Below, one piece after another: positions 17,239 through 26,916 of a stretch of DNA of 64,000 bases. The number at the start of each line of letters is the position of its first letter. Position 1 is the stretch's first letter. The notes under the pieces were generated by a model, which saw nothing but the letters and a program-made list of their open reading frames with translations, did no database searches and was not told where the DNA came from. The DNA comes from Actinomyces sp. oral taxon 170 str. F0386 (GTDB taxonomy: Bacteria; Actinomycetota; Actinomycetes; Actinomycetales; Actinomycetaceae), in contig NZ_GL882540.1 of assembly GCF_000195595.1 (NCBI RefSeq), positions 1 through 64,000 of the forward strand, given 5' to 3'. The position numbers and the translations under genes were made by a program.

Positions 17239-18495
17239 TCAGCCGGCGGAGCAGGTCGTCAAGCCGGAGGTGTTGCCCGAGGCGATCGCCTCAGTGGCGG
17301 TGACCGCCTCGTGCAGGGTGCTCACCGCGAAGACCTGCATCCCCTCGGGCTCGTGGCCCCTGACCTCATCGCAGTTACTGGCCGGGGCCAGGAAGAACCG
17401 CGAGCCGGAGTTACGGGCCCCCGCCATCTTCTGCTGGATGCCGCCGATCGGGCCGACCTGACCGTCCATGTTGATCGTCCCGGTTCCGGAGATGTCCTTG
17501 CCGCCGGTCAGGGAACCGGGGGTGATCTCGTCGACGACCCCGAGGGCGAACATCATCCCGGCGCTGGGTCCGCCGACGTCGGACAGCCCGAAGGAGGCCT
17601 CCACCGTGCTGTCCACCGAGATCTTCAGACTCAGTCCCAGTAGCGACCCGGTCGTTCCCTCCTGCGGGGCGATCGTGGTGAGCGCCGCCGTCGTCTGCTG
17701 CTCACCGCGGTTCACGCCGAGTGTCACCCGGGTGCCCTCGGGGATCGTGGTCATCAGCTCACGCAGCTGAGAGAAGGAGGTGATGGTCGTCGCCTCACCG
17801 CCTTCGGGCGTGATCGTCTCCAGGACATCCCCGGCCTGGATCTCGGTCGAGGTCTGCTGCTCGATCACCTCGGTGACAGTCAGGTGCATGGCGCCGGCCA
17901 TACCGGTCTCGATGAGAGCGGCGATGACGGCGGAGTCCTGCGATGCGGTCATCTGGGCCTTACCCGTCTCCTCGACCTGCTGGGCGCTCTGGTCCTGGGG
18001 GCACACCTCGTTGCGGTCCACGATCCGCCTGTCCGATGAGATCCAGGCGGCGATGAGATCGGCAGTGGTCACCGGGTAGCCGGGGCAGCCCGACACCGAG
18101 ACGGTGGTCATCCGCAGGGCGCCCTCGGTCGGATATGTCTCGGTGCCCGAGACCTTCAGGACGTCCTGATCCGCCGACTTGCCGTTGTCCAGCACGTTCC
18201 AAGTGGGGCCGGGTGCCTCGATGACCGCGTTGACCGGCACCAGGAAGACAGCCGCGATGAGGACGACAACCAGGACGAACGTCCCAGCGGCCACGGCTCT
18301 CCTCAGCCTGCGCCGACGCCGGTCCTCCTGGGACGAGCCCGTGTCAGACTCGTCCGTCTGCTCGGGCTGGCTGGCCTGACCGGGCGAGTTCTCCTCGATC
18401 GCCTGGGGCGACGTGGGGCGGCCGGAGCCGGCTGAGTCCGTCGTGTCGGCGGCGTCGGGCTGGTCTGGTTGCGTCACGCGCTCATCATGCGACAT
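17239..18495 (-). CDS. PDZ domain-containing Lon-like serine protease (YlbL family)
   Basis: A 418-residue membrane-anchored protease. Residues 1-66 are an acidic/Ser-rich cytoplasmic tail ending in RRRRLRR. One transmembrane segment spans about residues 68-88. A PDZ domain follows (about 190-290, including ITPEGGEATTITSFSQLREL). The C-terminal Lon-type proteolytic domain has the Ser nucleophile in GGPSAGMMFALG and the dyad Lys in GGIQQKMAGA. The protease would face outside. The same family sits next to DUF2342 and UPF0182 genes in mycobacteria (Rv3194c), and here it is divergent from DUF2342. Substrates are not known. Confidence 0.92.
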   Translation of the reverse strand: MSHDERVTQPDQPDAADTTDSAGSGRPTSPQAIEENSPGQASQPEQTDESDTGSSQEDRRRRRLRRAVAAGTFVLVVVLIAAVFLVPVNAVIEAPGPTWNVLDNGKSADQDVLKVSGTETYPTEGALRMTTVSVSGCPGYPVTTADLIAAWISSDRRIVDRNEVCPQDQSAQQVEETGKAQMTASQDSAVIAALIETGMAGAMHLTVTEVIEQQTSTEIQAGDVLETITPEGGEATTITSFSQLRELMTTIPEGTRVTLGVNRGEQQTTAALTTIAPQEGTTGSLLGLSLKISVDSTVEASFGLSDVGGPSAGMMFALGVVDEITPGSLTGGKDISGTGTINMDGQVGPIGGIQQKMAGARNSGSRFFLAPASNCDEVRGHEPEGMQVFAVSTLHEAVTATEAIASGNTSGLTTCSAG

Positions 18496-18715
18496 CTTTC
18501 TGGGGAAGACAGACAGTTATCGATACGAACTTGGCACGAAGACGACACAATGACGACACGGTGAGGGCCTGAGCCGCATCAAGACGCCGGCGGGCACGCC
18601 GTCGGCGAACGGATCATGGCCCCAGCACAGGAATGGGTGGGAGCATAAGGCCGTTAGAGACAGTGTCCAAACGGTCCAGACGTTGCCCTAGGGCCACCCG
18701 GCGAGAGGAAACCCC

Positions 18716-20281
18716 GTGAGCGAGGACGCCTTCGACGAGCTCGAGAAGATGCTCGCATCACTGTTCGGCGAGCAGATGGCCTCGGACGCCGTCGGAGCCC
18801 TGCGCTCGTCCGGGGTGGACCCCGGCTCCATCGCCCAGATGCCGGGGGTGGGGGACATCTCCCAGCTCAGCCCCGCCCAGCTGCTGGCGATGCGCGCTCA
18901 GTTCCAGCAGATGTTCTCTGCCTCCACCTCCGAGCCTGTCAACTGGCAGATGGGCCAGGAGCTGGCCCTTCAGCAGGCACGTGGCGACGGCGATCCCACG
19001 GTGACCGCCGCGGTCGCCGACTCCACGCGCCAGGCCCTTCAGGTGGCCGACCTGTGGCTCGATACCGCCACCGAGTTCATGCCCGCCCCCGGGCAGCGGG
19101 AGGCCTGGAGCCGCAGCGCTTGGGTCGAGCGCACCCTGCCGGTGTGGAAGGACGTGTGCGCCCCCGTGGCCGAGGCCGTCACCACCGCCCTGGCCCGTAC
19201 CCTGGAGAAGCAGATCCGCGACATGCCGGCCGAGATGGAGCAGGCCGCCCAGCAGATGGGGGCGCTCGGATCCATCATGCGCACCATGGCCGGCACCGCT
19301 TTCGGCCTCCAGATCGGTCAGGCCATCGGCGAGCTCGCCAAGGAGGCCCTGGGCGCCACGGACACGGGCCTTCCTCTGACCCGTGAGCCGGGTACGGCTC
19401 TGGTTCCCGCCAACGTGGCCTCCTTCGCCGAGGGGCTGGAGGTCGACGAGGACGAGGCCCGTATGTTCCTGGCGGTGCGTGAGGCCGCCACCGCCCGCCT
19501 CTACGCCCACGTGCCCTGGCTGCGCGGACAGGTTCTCCAGGCCGTGGCCGCCTACGCCCGTGAGATCCGCATCGACACCGAGACCCTGGAGTCGGCGGTG
19601 GCCCAGGTGGACCCCAACGATCCCGACGCGCTCCGCGAGGCCCTCGAGAGCGGGCTGTTCGCACCTCAGGAGACCGAGGCCCAGCGGGAGGCCCTGGAGA
19701 ACCTGGAGACCCTGCTGGCCCTCGTCGAGGGCTGGGTCGAGGTGGTCACGGCACGCGCTGCGGCACCCCACCTGCCCCACATCATGGCGCTGGCCGAGAT
19801 GATGCGCCGACGCCGGGCCCAGGGCGGGGCCGCCGAGCAGGTCTTCGCCCGCCTCATCGGGCTGACCTTCCGACCCCGCCGGGCCCGTGAGGCCGCCGAG
19901 CTGTGGGCCCACCTGGGCGCCCAGGCCGACGACGCCGAGCGCGACGCCTTCTGGAACCACCCCGACGTCATGCCCACGGCCTCCGAGCTCGCCAACCCCA
20001 AGGACTTCCTCACCATGAGGCGCATGGCCCAGGACATCGACGCCGAGATCGACGCCGACCTGGCCTCCCTGCTGGATGGCACCCTCGGGTACGCCGAGGG
20101 CGCCAAGGAGGCGGACGAGAACAGCCCCGAGGGACTCGGGGACCAGATCCCACCGTCCACCCCCGCCTCCGACGGCGACGCTCCGCAGGAGCGCGATGAG
20201 TCAGCCGATCCCGCCGCCTCCGACGGTGACGACGATGACCGCTCCGACGGGTCGGGCTCCAGTGGTCCGGCAGCACCCTGA
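18716..20281 (+). CDS. DUF2342 (zincin-like) family protein
   Basis: A 521-residue protein of the actinobacterial DUF2342 family, described as zinc-dependent metalloprotease-like. Recognisable parts are the N-terminal FGEQMASDAVGALRSSG, the LQIGQAIGELAKEALG segment, a helix followed by YAHVPWLRGQV, and LTFRPRR near residue 385. The helix that should carry a zincin HExxH reads REAATARL here, so both histidines are missing and activity is doubtful. The C-terminal 60 residues are acidic and disordered. It starts with GTG behind GAGAGGAAA. It lies between the PDZ protease (divergent) and PPA1309 (convergent), a conserved neighbourhood. Confidence 0.88.
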   Translation: MSEDAFDELEKMLASLFGEQMASDAVGALRSSGVDPGSIAQMPGVGDISQLSPAQLLAMRAQFQQMFSASTSEPVNWQMGQELALQQARGDGDPTVTAAVADSTRQALQVADLWLDTATEFMPAPGQREAWSRSAWVERTLPVWKDVCAPVAEAVTTALARTLEKQIRDMPAEMEQAAQQMGALGSIMRTMAGTAFGLQIGQAIGELAKEALGATDTGLPLTREPGTALVPANVASFAEGLEVDEDEARMFLAVREAATARLYAHVPWLRGQVLQAVAAYAREIRIDTETLESAVAQVDPNDPDALREALESGLFAPQETEAQREALENLETLLALVEGWVEVVTARAAAPHLPHIMALAEMMRRRRAQGGAAEQVFARLIGLTFRPRRAREAAELWAHLGAQADDAERDAFWNHPDVMPTASELANPKDFLTMRRMAQDIDAEIDADLASLLDGTLGYAEGAKEADENSPEGLGDQIPPSTPASDGDAPQERDESADPAASDGDDDDRSDGSGSSGPAAP

Positions 20282-20339
20282 ACCAGGCGGGATCGAGAGG
20301 AGACGTCGCTCGCCCGCAGGTGACCGGGCCGCACGAACC

Positions 20340-20933
20340 TCATAGGAATGTCGCCGCCATCGCCTCGACCAGGCCGGGCACCAGCTGCTCGCCCTGGTAG
20401 ACGGAGGCGTCGTCGTCGTGGGTGCGGGAGCGCAGCGCGCACCAGGACTCGCCGCTGCGCAGGACCCCCACTACCATGCGGATGTCCTCGCGGTCGGGGC
20501 GCTCCTGGAGGAAGGCGAGGCGCTCAGCGGCGTCGGTGATGGTGTCGGCCTCCTCCTGTGCCGCGGGCGGCAGAACCAGCCGCTCGACGCTGATCGCGGC
20601 GCCGTGGACGGACTCGGGCCAGGCCAGCTGGGCCAGCAGGTGCTCCAGGTCGGCGGCAGCCGGCAGCCCTTCCTGCTCCACCACCATGAGGAGCTCGGGG
20701 TCGGCCTGGGCCTCCTCCACGGTGGCGGCGTCCAGGAGCCCGGCCACGTCCGGGTCGGCCCGGATGGCCGCGGCAGTACGCACCAGTGCGAAGACACGCA
20801 CCGGCTGGTCCCAGCCGAAGGCGGCCACGTGGGCCTCGGTCTCCGTCACCGCGCGAGCCAGGGCCCGGCTCCGAGAGGACGGGGACTGCTGCGTGCTCGA
20901 GGCGGTGACATCGTCATGCTTATCGTCGCTCAC
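20340..20933 (-). CDS. PPA1309 family protein
   Basis: A 197-residue soluble protein conserved in Actinobacteria without known function. The N-terminal 20 residues are Ser/Thr-rich and hydrophilic. The core includes AFGWDQPVRVFALVRTA, LAQLAWPESVHGAAIS and the C-terminal MVVGVLRSGESWCALRSRTHDDD, the most conserved part as remembered. It is convergent with DUF2342 and divergent from UPF0182. In many actinomycetes this gene sits beside the UPF0182 gene, so a shared envelope or stress role is conceivable but not shown. Confidence 0.83.
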   Translation of the reverse strand: MSDDKHDDVTASSTQQSPSSRSRALARAVTETEAHVAAFGWDQPVRVFALVRTAAAIRADPDVAGLLDAATVEEAQADPELLMVVEQEGLPAAADLEHLLAQLAWPESVHGAAISVERLVLPPAAQEEADTITDAAERLAFLQERPDREDIRMVVGVLRSGESWCALRSRTHDDDASVYQGEQLVPGLVEAMAATFL

Positions 20934-21167
20934 CCCGTCATCGTCTCACCGGTGCCGGCGTTGGTTCCAATGACTTCCAATGACATGGCCCCGCACGTGC
21001 GGCTTCGGCGTTGCGGCTGCCCGGGATCGGTTTCTCATCCTGGAGAAGGTTGTGGGCGCGTCGGCGGTGTGTGGGACGATGGTCTGAGCGGCCCTTCCGG
21101 CCGACGGCGCCGCGCTGGACAGTGTGCGACGCAGCGCCACTACGTACGTCAGACAGGGAGCAGGATC

Positions 21168-24100
21168 GTGAGCAGCACGCCCGACGACGAGTCCCAGGAC
21201 TCATCCTCCGAGGATTCCTCGAGCAAGCCGAACGGCTCCTCCCGGAAGAAGAAGCCGGGAGACGGGACCGGGCTGTTCGGCCTGGGACGTACGGGTGCCG
21301 GCGGAACCCGTCCGCCCCGCACACCGCGCAGCAGGACATCGCGCCGACGTCCGGGGCCTCTGGCACTGACCATCTCGATCCTCGCCGCGACAGCCGTCAT
21401 CATCGGCATCATGTCCCAGGTGTGGACCGAGGTCCTCTGGTTCAGCCAGACCGGCTACGCCCGCGTGCTGTGGACCCAGTGGATCGCCCTCGTCGTCCTG
21501 TTCCTGCTGGGATTCGCGGTGATGTTCGGGGCCGTCTTCGTCTCGATGACCAGTGCCTACCGGGCTCGGGAGATCGGGGTGCCCGACGACGAGGCCACCC
21601 GCAACCTTGAGGCCTACCGCACGGTCATCGAGCCCCTGCGCCGTCGGCTGACCTGGGCGGTGCCCGCCGTCCTGGCCCTGTTCGGCTCGGCCTGGGAGCT
21701 CGCCCCCAGCTGGCGCGAGATGCTCCTGGCCCTCAATTCACAGTCCTTCGGCGTCAAGGACCCCCAGTTCGGGATCGACATCTCCTTCTACGTGTTCATC
21801 CTGCCCGCGGTGCTGACCCTCGTGTCCTTCCTGTCCGGCGTCGTGCTGTTCTCCGGTGTGGCGTCCGTGGTGGTCCACTACCTCTACGGTGGTATCTCCG
21901 TGGTGCGCAAACCCCACTTCACCAAGGCCGCACGCATCCACCTGGCGGTCTTCCTGGCGCTGTACGCCGCCATCAGGGCGGTGGGTTACTGGCTGGGTCG
22001 ATACAGTGCCCTGTACGCCTCCAACTCCAAGTTCGACGGTGCCAACTACACCGACGTCAACGCGGTCATCCCCGCCAACGCGATCCTCGCCGCGATCGGG
22101 CTGGCTGTGGCGATCCTCTTCGTCGCCTCGGTGCGCTCCAGCTCCTGGCGCCTGCCGATCATCGGCGTGGCCGTCATGATCGTCTCCTCGCTGGTGGTGG
22201 GAACCGCCTACCCGCTGGTCATCCAGAAGTTCGTCGTCGACCCCAACGCCCAGCGCCAGGAGGCGGAGTACATCCAGCGCAACATCAACGCCACCAAGGC
22301 CGCCTACGGTCTGGAGAACGTGGAGACCACCAACTACGACGCCAAGACGGAGGCGACGGCCGGCCAGCTGGAGGAGGACGCCGAGGCCACCGCCTCGATC
22401 CGCCTGCTCGACCCGGGCCTGGTCTCACCGACCTTCCAGCAGCTCCAGCAGAACAAGCAGTACTACTCCTTCGCCAACCGCCTCAACGTGGACCGCTACA
22501 AGGTGGACTCCAGCAGTCGCGACACCGTCATCGCGGTGCGTGAGCTCAACCTGTCCGGCCTCGGTGAGGGGCAGCGGACCTGGGTCAACGAGCACACCGT
22601 CTACACCCACGGCTACGGAGTCGTGAACGCCTACGGCAACACGGTGGCCTCCGGTGGCTACCCCTCCTTCTGGGAGGGCGGCATCCCGTCCAAGGGGGAC
22701 CTGGGCGAGTACGAGCCCCGGATCTACTTCGGCCAGTCCTCGCCCTCGTACTCCATCGTGGGTGGTAGGGACAACGGCTCGCCGCGCGAGCTGGACTACC
22801 CCGACGACGAGTCCAAGACCGGACAGGTCAACACCACCTTCTCCGGCAACGGCGGGCCGAGCGTGTCCAACCCGTTCAACCGGCTGCTCTACGCCGCCAA
22901 GTTCCAGGAGCCCAACATCCTCTTCTCCCAGGAGGTACGCGAGGGTTCCCAGATCCTCTACGACCGGGACCCGGCCAAGCGGGTCTCCAAGGTGGCTCCC
23001 TGGCTGACCCTGGACAACAGCCCCTACCCGGCCGTCGTCGACCATGACGACAACCCGGCCACACCCAAGCGGGTCATGTGGATCCTCGATGGCTACACCA
23101 CGACGAACAACTACCCCTACGCCCAGCACGAGTCGTTGGCGAAGACGTCCGCGACCGCTGACGGCCAGGGTGGCCTGCTCGGAGCGCCGGAGGAGTCCAA
23201 CTACGTGCGCAACTCCGTCAAGGCCGTCGTCGACGCCTATGATGGATCCGTCAAGCTCTACCAGTGGGATGACAAGGACCCGGTCCTCAAGACCTGGGAG
23301 AAGGTCTTCCCCGGCTCGGTCACGCCCATGAGCCAGATGAGCGCAGACCTCATCGCGCACATGCGCTACCCCGAGGACCTGTTCAACGTCCAGCGCACCA
23401 TCATGGCGAACTATCACGTCAACGATGCTGCGGAGTTCTACTCCGGCGGTGACTTCTGGAAGATCCCCGACGACCCGACCACGCCCGGGCAGGATCAGCA
23501 GGCCCCCTACTACCTGACCCTCAAGATGCCGGGGCAGGAGCAGGCGAGCTTCTCGCTGTCCAGCGCCTACATCATCGGCGGTAACACCAACCGCAACGTG
23601 CTCACCGGTTTCCTCGCCGTGGACTCCGAGACCTCCCCCGGCACCGGGAAGAAGGGCGAGCGCAGCTCGAGCTACGGCAAGCTGAGACTTTTGGAGCTGC
23701 CGCGGTCCTCGAACGTCTCCGGGCCCGGGCAGGTGCAGAACATCTTCGACTCCAACCCGGATGCGTCTACCACGCTGAACCTGCTCTCCCAGCAGGGATC
23801 GCAGGTCATCAAGGGCAACCTGCTGACGCTGCCGGTGGGAGGCGGCCTGCTCTACGTCCAGCCGGTCTATGTCCAGTCCTCGTCCGGCACGCAGTATCCG
23901 CTGCTGCGCAAGGTGCTGGTCTCCTTCGGTGACAAGGTCGGCTTCGCAGACACTCTCTCCGGGGCGCTCGACCAGGTCTTTGGGGGCAACTCCGGGGCGA
24001 CGACGGGGGAGCAGGCCGTCAACGGCGATGCCGGCGCGGCCAACGACACCAACGAGTCCACTGACGGTAAGGATCCGACGGCAGGTGGGGGAGCGGGGGC

Positions 24101-24350
24101 CTCGCCGGCACCGAGCGCCGAGCCCTCGGCCTCTGCGAGCACGCCGACGTCCCCGTCCGCGGACCCGTCCGCCGCTGGAGGCTCGGACCCGAGGGCGGAG
24201 CTCAACCAGGCCCTCTCGGACGCCCAGACCGCAATGACCGACTCGGACACGGCCAGGAGCAAGGGTGACTGGGCGGCCTACGGTGATGCGCAGAAGCGTC
24301 TCAACGACGCCGTCAACCGAGCCATCGCCGCACAGCAGAAGATGGGCTGA
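21168..24350 (+). CDS. UPF0182 family membrane protein (COG1615)
   Basis: A 1060-residue protein. Residues 1-65 are a disordered Ser/Lys/Arg-rich tail. About seven transmembrane segments occupy residues 65-340. A very large extracellular domain of about 580 residues follows, with family motifs such as AYGLENVETTNY and MRYPEDLFNVQR. After it comes an Ala/Ser/Pro/Asp-rich segment, then a terminal helical piece (AELNQALSDAQTAM to the end). The GTG at 21168 is chosen because AGGGAG precedes it and the family's N-terminus begins there; the open frame extends upstream only by chance over the PPA1309 gene. Function is unknown. The mycobacterial counterpart is Rv3193c. Confidence 0.93.
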   Translation: MSSTPDDESQDSSSEDSSSKPNGSSRKKKPGDGTGLFGLGRTGAGGTRPPRTPRSRTSRRRPGPLALTISILAATAVIIGIMSQVWTEVLWFSQTGYARVLWTQWIALVVLFLLGFAVMFGAVFVSMTSAYRAREIGVPDDEATRNLEAYRTVIEPLRRRLTWAVPAVLALFGSAWELAPSWREMLLALNSQSFGVKDPQFGIDISFYVFILPAVLTLVSFLSGVVLFSGVASVVVHYLYGGISVVRKPHFTKAARIHLAVFLALYAAIRAVGYWLGRYSALYASNSKFDGANYTDVNAVIPANAILAAIGLAVAILFVASVRSSSWRLPIIGVAVMIVSSLVVGTAYPLVIQKFVVDPNAQRQEAEYIQRNINATKAAYGLENVETTNYDAKTEATAGQLEEDAEATASIRLLDPGLVSPTFQQLQQNKQYYSFANRLNVDRYKVDSSSRDTVIAVRELNLSGLGEGQRTWVNEHTVYTHGYGVVNAYGNTVASGGYPSFWEGGIPSKGDLGEYEPRIYFGQSSPSYSIVGGRDNGSPRELDYPDDESKTGQVNTTFSGNGGPSVSNPFNRLLYAAKFQEPNILFSQEVREGSQILYDRDPAKRVSKVAPWLTLDNSPYPAVVDHDDNPATPKRVMWILDGYTTTNNYPYAQHESLAKTSATADGQGGLLGAPEESNYVRNSVKAVVDAYDGSVKLYQWDDKDPVLKTWEKVFPGSVTPMSQMSADLIAHMRYPEDLFNVQRTIMANYHVNDAAEFYSGGDFWKIPDDPTTPGQDQQAPYYLTLKMPGQEQASFSLSSAYIIGGNTNRNVLTGFLAVDSETSPGTGKKGERSSSYGKLRLLELPRSSNVSGPGQVQNIFDSNPDASTTLNLLSQQGSQVIKGNLLTLPVGGGLLYVQPVYVQSSSGTQYPLLRKVLVSFGDKVGFADTLSGALDQVFGGNSGATTGEQAVNGDAGAANDTNESTDGKDPTAGGGAGASPAPSAEPSASASTPTSPSADPSAAGGSDPRAELNQALSDAQTAMTDSDTARSKGDWAAYGDAQKRLNDAVNRAIAAQQKMG

Positions 24351-24368
24351 GTGCGCTCGATCGGCAGC

Positions 24369-24425
24369 GCGAGGGCGTGCCCTGCGACCCGCCTCACCGG
24401 GCGGTGAGCAAGGGCACGCCCTCGC
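24369..24425. terminator. Hairpin terminator after UPF0182 gene
   Basis: GCGAGGGCGTGCCCT (24369-24383) pairs perfectly with AGGGCACGCCCTCGC (24411-24425). A TATTTG tail follows. The hairpin lies 18 bp after the UPF0182 stop and before the tRNA gene. Confidence 0.7.
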
Positions 24426-24470
24426 TATTTGCCTCGAGGGCGGGGTGGCTCCTATGGTTGGTCTCACCGA

Positions 24471-24547
24471 CGCGGGGTGGAGCAGTTCGGTAGCTCGCCG
24501 GGCTCATAACCCGGAGGTCGCAGGTTCGAATCCTGTCCCCGCTACCA
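24471..24547 (+). tRNA. Initiator tRNA-fMet (CAT anticodon)
   Basis: A 77-nt cloverleaf with an encoded CCA end. The anticodon stem-loop is CCGGG-CTCATAA-CCCGG, with three consecutive G:C pairs next to the loop, the hallmark of initiator tRNA. Position 1 (C) cannot pair with position 72 (T), another initiator feature. The acceptor stem is GCGGGG/CCCCGC and the T arm is GCAGG-TTCGAAT-CCTGT. It stands alone between UPF0182 and the PPK2 gene. Confidence 0.96.
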
Positions 24548-24551
24548 CTCC

Positions 24552-24587
24552 AGAGGAGCCCGATCCTTTCCAGGATCGGGCTCCTCT
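24552..24587 (+). terminator. Hairpin terminator after tRNA-fMet
   Basis: A 16-bp perfect stem (24552-24567 with 24572-24587) with a TTCC loop starts 4 bp after the tRNA CCA end. No T-run follows, as is common in high-GC actinobacteria. Confidence 0.75.
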
Positions 24588-24653
24588 GCTCTGTCTGAAC
24601 GGAGATCGTCGGGTTGTCTGCGCGCCTGGATGAGATCTGTGCGAAACTCAGGC

Positions 24654-25514
24654 ATGGTAAAGAAGCACCCCACTATGGACCGTTCCCTGTACGAGGCCGA
24701 GCTGCTCAGGCTGCAGGCGGAGCTGGTCGAGATGCAGGAGTGGGTCAGGGCCACCGGAGCCCGCGTCGTCGTCATCTTCGAAGGGCGTGACGCGGCCGGC
24801 AAGGGCGGGGCGATCAAGCGGATCACCGAGTACCTCAACCCGCGTGTCGCGCGCGTGGTCGCGCTCCCGGTCCCCACTGAGCGCGAGCGCACCCAGTGGT
24901 ACTTCCAGCGCTACATCGCACACCTGCCCGCCGCGGGCGAGATCTGCCTGTTCGACCGCTCCTGGTACAACCGCGGCGGTGTCGAGCACGTCATGGGCTA
25001 CTGCACTCCCGAGGAGCACCGGCGCTTCCTTCAGCAGTGCCCGGTATTCGAGAGGATGCTCGTCGATGACGGCATCCTGCTGCGCAAGTACTGGTTCTCC
25101 GTGCCCCAGAAGGAGCAGTACAAGCGATTCAGGTCGAGGATGACCGACCCCATGCGCCGCTGGAAGCTCTCACCCACGGACCTGGAGGCCCTGCCCCGCT
25201 GGGAGGACTACTCGCGCGCCAAGGACGAGATGTTCGTCCACACCGACATCGACTCAGCGCGCTGGCACGTCGTGGAGTCGGCGGACAAACGCAAGGCGCG
25301 CATCAACATGATCCACCACCTGCTGGAGTCCATTCCCTACGAGCATGTGGAGCGCCCCGAGATGACCTTCCCGAAGAAGTCCTCGTTGCCGTCGTCGGGC
25401 TACCGCCGCACTGATCGAACCCTCCAGCACGAGGTGCCCGACTACGCGGCCACGCTCAGCGAGGCCGAGGCGCCCGAGTCCTACGTGGACCTCGAGGACC
25501 AGGGGATCGGCTAG
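24654..25514 (+). CDS. ppk2: Polyphosphate kinase 2 (PPK2 family)
   Basis: A 286-residue P-loop enzyme that uses polyphosphate to phosphorylate nucleotides (or the reverse). It shows Walker A GRDAAGKGG, the lid segment LPVPTERERTQWYFQRY and Walker B CLFDRSWYNRGGVEHVMGY. Then come LRKYWFSVPQKEQYKRFRSR, DYSRAKDEMF and KRKARINMIHHLL, all standard PPK2 blocks. The C-terminal 45 residues are an extra hydrophilic tail. Possible starts are 24630, 24654 and 24675; none has a strong ribosome site, and 24654 is a compromise. The stop TAG shares a CTAG palindrome with the stop of the convergent sirtuin gene. Confidence 0.92.
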   Translation: MVKKHPTMDRSLYEAELLRLQAELVEMQEWVRATGARVVVIFEGRDAAGKGGAIKRITEYLNPRVARVVALPVPTERERTQWYFQRYIAHLPAAGEICLFDRSWYNRGGVEHVMGYCTPEEHRRFLQQCPVFERMLVDDGILLRKYWFSVPQKEQYKRFRSRMTDPMRRWKLSPTDLEALPRWEDYSRAKDEMFVHTDIDSARWHVVESADKRKARINMIHHLLESIPYEHVERPEMTFPKKSSLPSSGYRRTDRTLQHEVPDYAATLSEAEAPESYVDLEDQGIG

Positions 25515-26266
25515 GGTCGCGGCCTCAGGCGCTCCAGCTCGTGGAAGACCTGGCCGACCGGCTCGCGGATGATGAGGTCGGCACGGGAGTCGTAGGGTGT
25601 GGAGGTCGCGTTCATGAGGACCAGGCGCTCGCCGGTGTAGTAGTCGATGAGGCCTGCCGCCGGATGGACGACCAGGCTCGTGCCGGCCACGATCAGCAGG
25701 TCCGCCTCCGTGATCGCCCGGACAGCGCCCTCGATGACGTCGCCGTCCAGCATCTCCCCGTAGAACACGATATCCGGTCGCAGCACCGAGGCGCAGGTGG
25801 GGCAGTGGGGGACGGATCCGGAGCGGGCGTCGTCGACGTCGTTGAGGGTGACGTGCTCACCGCAGCCGGTGCAGGTCAGACGTGACCAGTTGCCGTGCAG
25901 CTCGAGGACCCGCTTGGAACCGGCCCATTGGTGAAGCCCGTCGATGTTCTGCGTGACCACGGCCGACAGCTTCCCGGCCTGCTCCAGGCTGGCCACGAAC
26001 CTGTGGGCGGCGTTAGGGGCCACACCCTCGCGGGCGTTCTCCTGGGCGAACCACTCCCAGTAGGCCTGCGGGTGCACGGTGAAGAAGTCGATGGAGAGGA
26101 CCTGCTCCAGGGGGATCTCCCGGTTCTGGTGGTAAAAGCCCTTGGCGCCGCGGAAGTCCGGGATCCCCGACTCTGTTGAGACCCCCGCCCCACCGAAGAA
26201 GACGATGTGCTCGGACTCCGCGATCCACTGAGCGAGCAGGCTCCGCTGGCTGTCCTGTTGGTCCAT
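25511..26266 (-). CDS. NAD-dependent protein deacylase, SIR2 family
   Basis: A 251-residue sirtuin that removes acyl groups from lysines using NAD. It has the NAD-binding GAGVSTESGIPDFRG, TQNIDGLHQWAG, and the catalytic His in LELHGNW. Zinc cysteines are CTGC and CPTC. VFYGEML and the late GTSLVVHPAAG are also present. The start at 26266 (MDQQDSQ) is preferred over 26323 because the 19-residue extension runs into the upstream membrane-protein gene and has no family match. It ends on a CTAG palindrome shared with PPK2. Confidence 0.94.
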   Translation of the reverse strand: MDQQDSQRSLLAQWIAESEHIVFFGGAGVSTESGIPDFRGAKGFYHQNREIPLEQVLSIDFFTVHPQAYWEWFAQENAREGVAPNAAHRFVASLEQAGKLSAVVTQNIDGLHQWAGSKRVLELHGNWSRLTCTGCGEHVTLNDVDDARSGSVPHCPTCASVLRPDIVFYGEMLDGDVIEGAVRAITEADLLIVAGTSLVVHPAAGLIDYYTGERLVLMNATSTPYDSRADLIIREPVGQVFHELERLRPRP

Positions 26267-26276
26267 GCACTCCAGC

Positions 26277-26708
26277 CTAACGCCGGGCGTTGATTCGGCA
26301 TGGGCAGAGACGGGTCCCGTCACGGTGCCAGACGAGGTACAGACTCAGGACGCAGGTGAGAGTCGACAGCGTCCCGGTGACGTAGCGTTCGAAGTCGCTG
26401 GCTGTGATGAAGAGGTTGAACGCCGAGGCGATGAACAGCCACAGGGTCGAGGCGTACACGATGCCACGTGCGGTGCGCTCCCGTAGAGGGCGACGCAGCA
26501 GACCGCCGTACCTGAGGTAGGCCAGGGCGCAACCGGACCAGGCCAGGAAGAAGGCCAGATTGAGCGGCCTGAGCATGACAGGGGAGACGGGGTAGACCCC
26601 GCCCAGGACGAACCGCCCCAGAGGAAGCCCCAGGGCCAGCAACAGCTGCAGCACGCCGTTGGCGAGGAAGGAAGCGGCGCACACAGCCGCGATCACGGGT
26701 GACCTCAT
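26277..26708 (-). CDS. Small four-helix membrane protein
   Basis: A 143-residue protein with four hydrophobic segments (about residues 5-28, 42-62, 82-102 and 107-125) joined by short basic loops (RRPLRERTARG). No conserved family motif is recognised. It lies 10 bp upstream of the sirtuin start on the same strand, so the two are probably co-transcribed. Function cannot be assigned. Confidence 0.7.
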   Translation of the reverse strand: MRSPVIAAVCAASFLANGVLQLLLALGLPLGRFVLGGVYPVSPVMLRPLNLAFFLAWSGCALAYLRYGGLLRRPLRERTARGIVYASTLWLFIASAFNLFITASDFERYVTGTLSTLTCVLSLYLVWHRDGTRLCPCRINARR

Positions 26709-26916
26709 GAGAGCGACTGTACTGGTCCACCTTCCGACGACGTGAGAGGCTGGTGCAGCAGGTAACTGGCGTTGGGCCGTGCGCCAGAGCCCGGCATCTT
26801 GACCTGGTCTCGTAGCGAATGGTGTGGGGATTCGAGCGACGGTGAACGCCCGATTCCCCGGACTCCCGGGATGTTGATCTCAGTGCTCTCGTAGGACGCT
26901 GAGCAGAACGGCAAAG

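Noticed and set aside
20418-21167. Upstream extension of the UPF0182 frame to give 1310 residues
   Set aside because: It overlaps the whole PPA1309 gene on the other strand, has no family match, and a GTG with a good ribosome site at 21168 fits the UPF0182 N-terminus.
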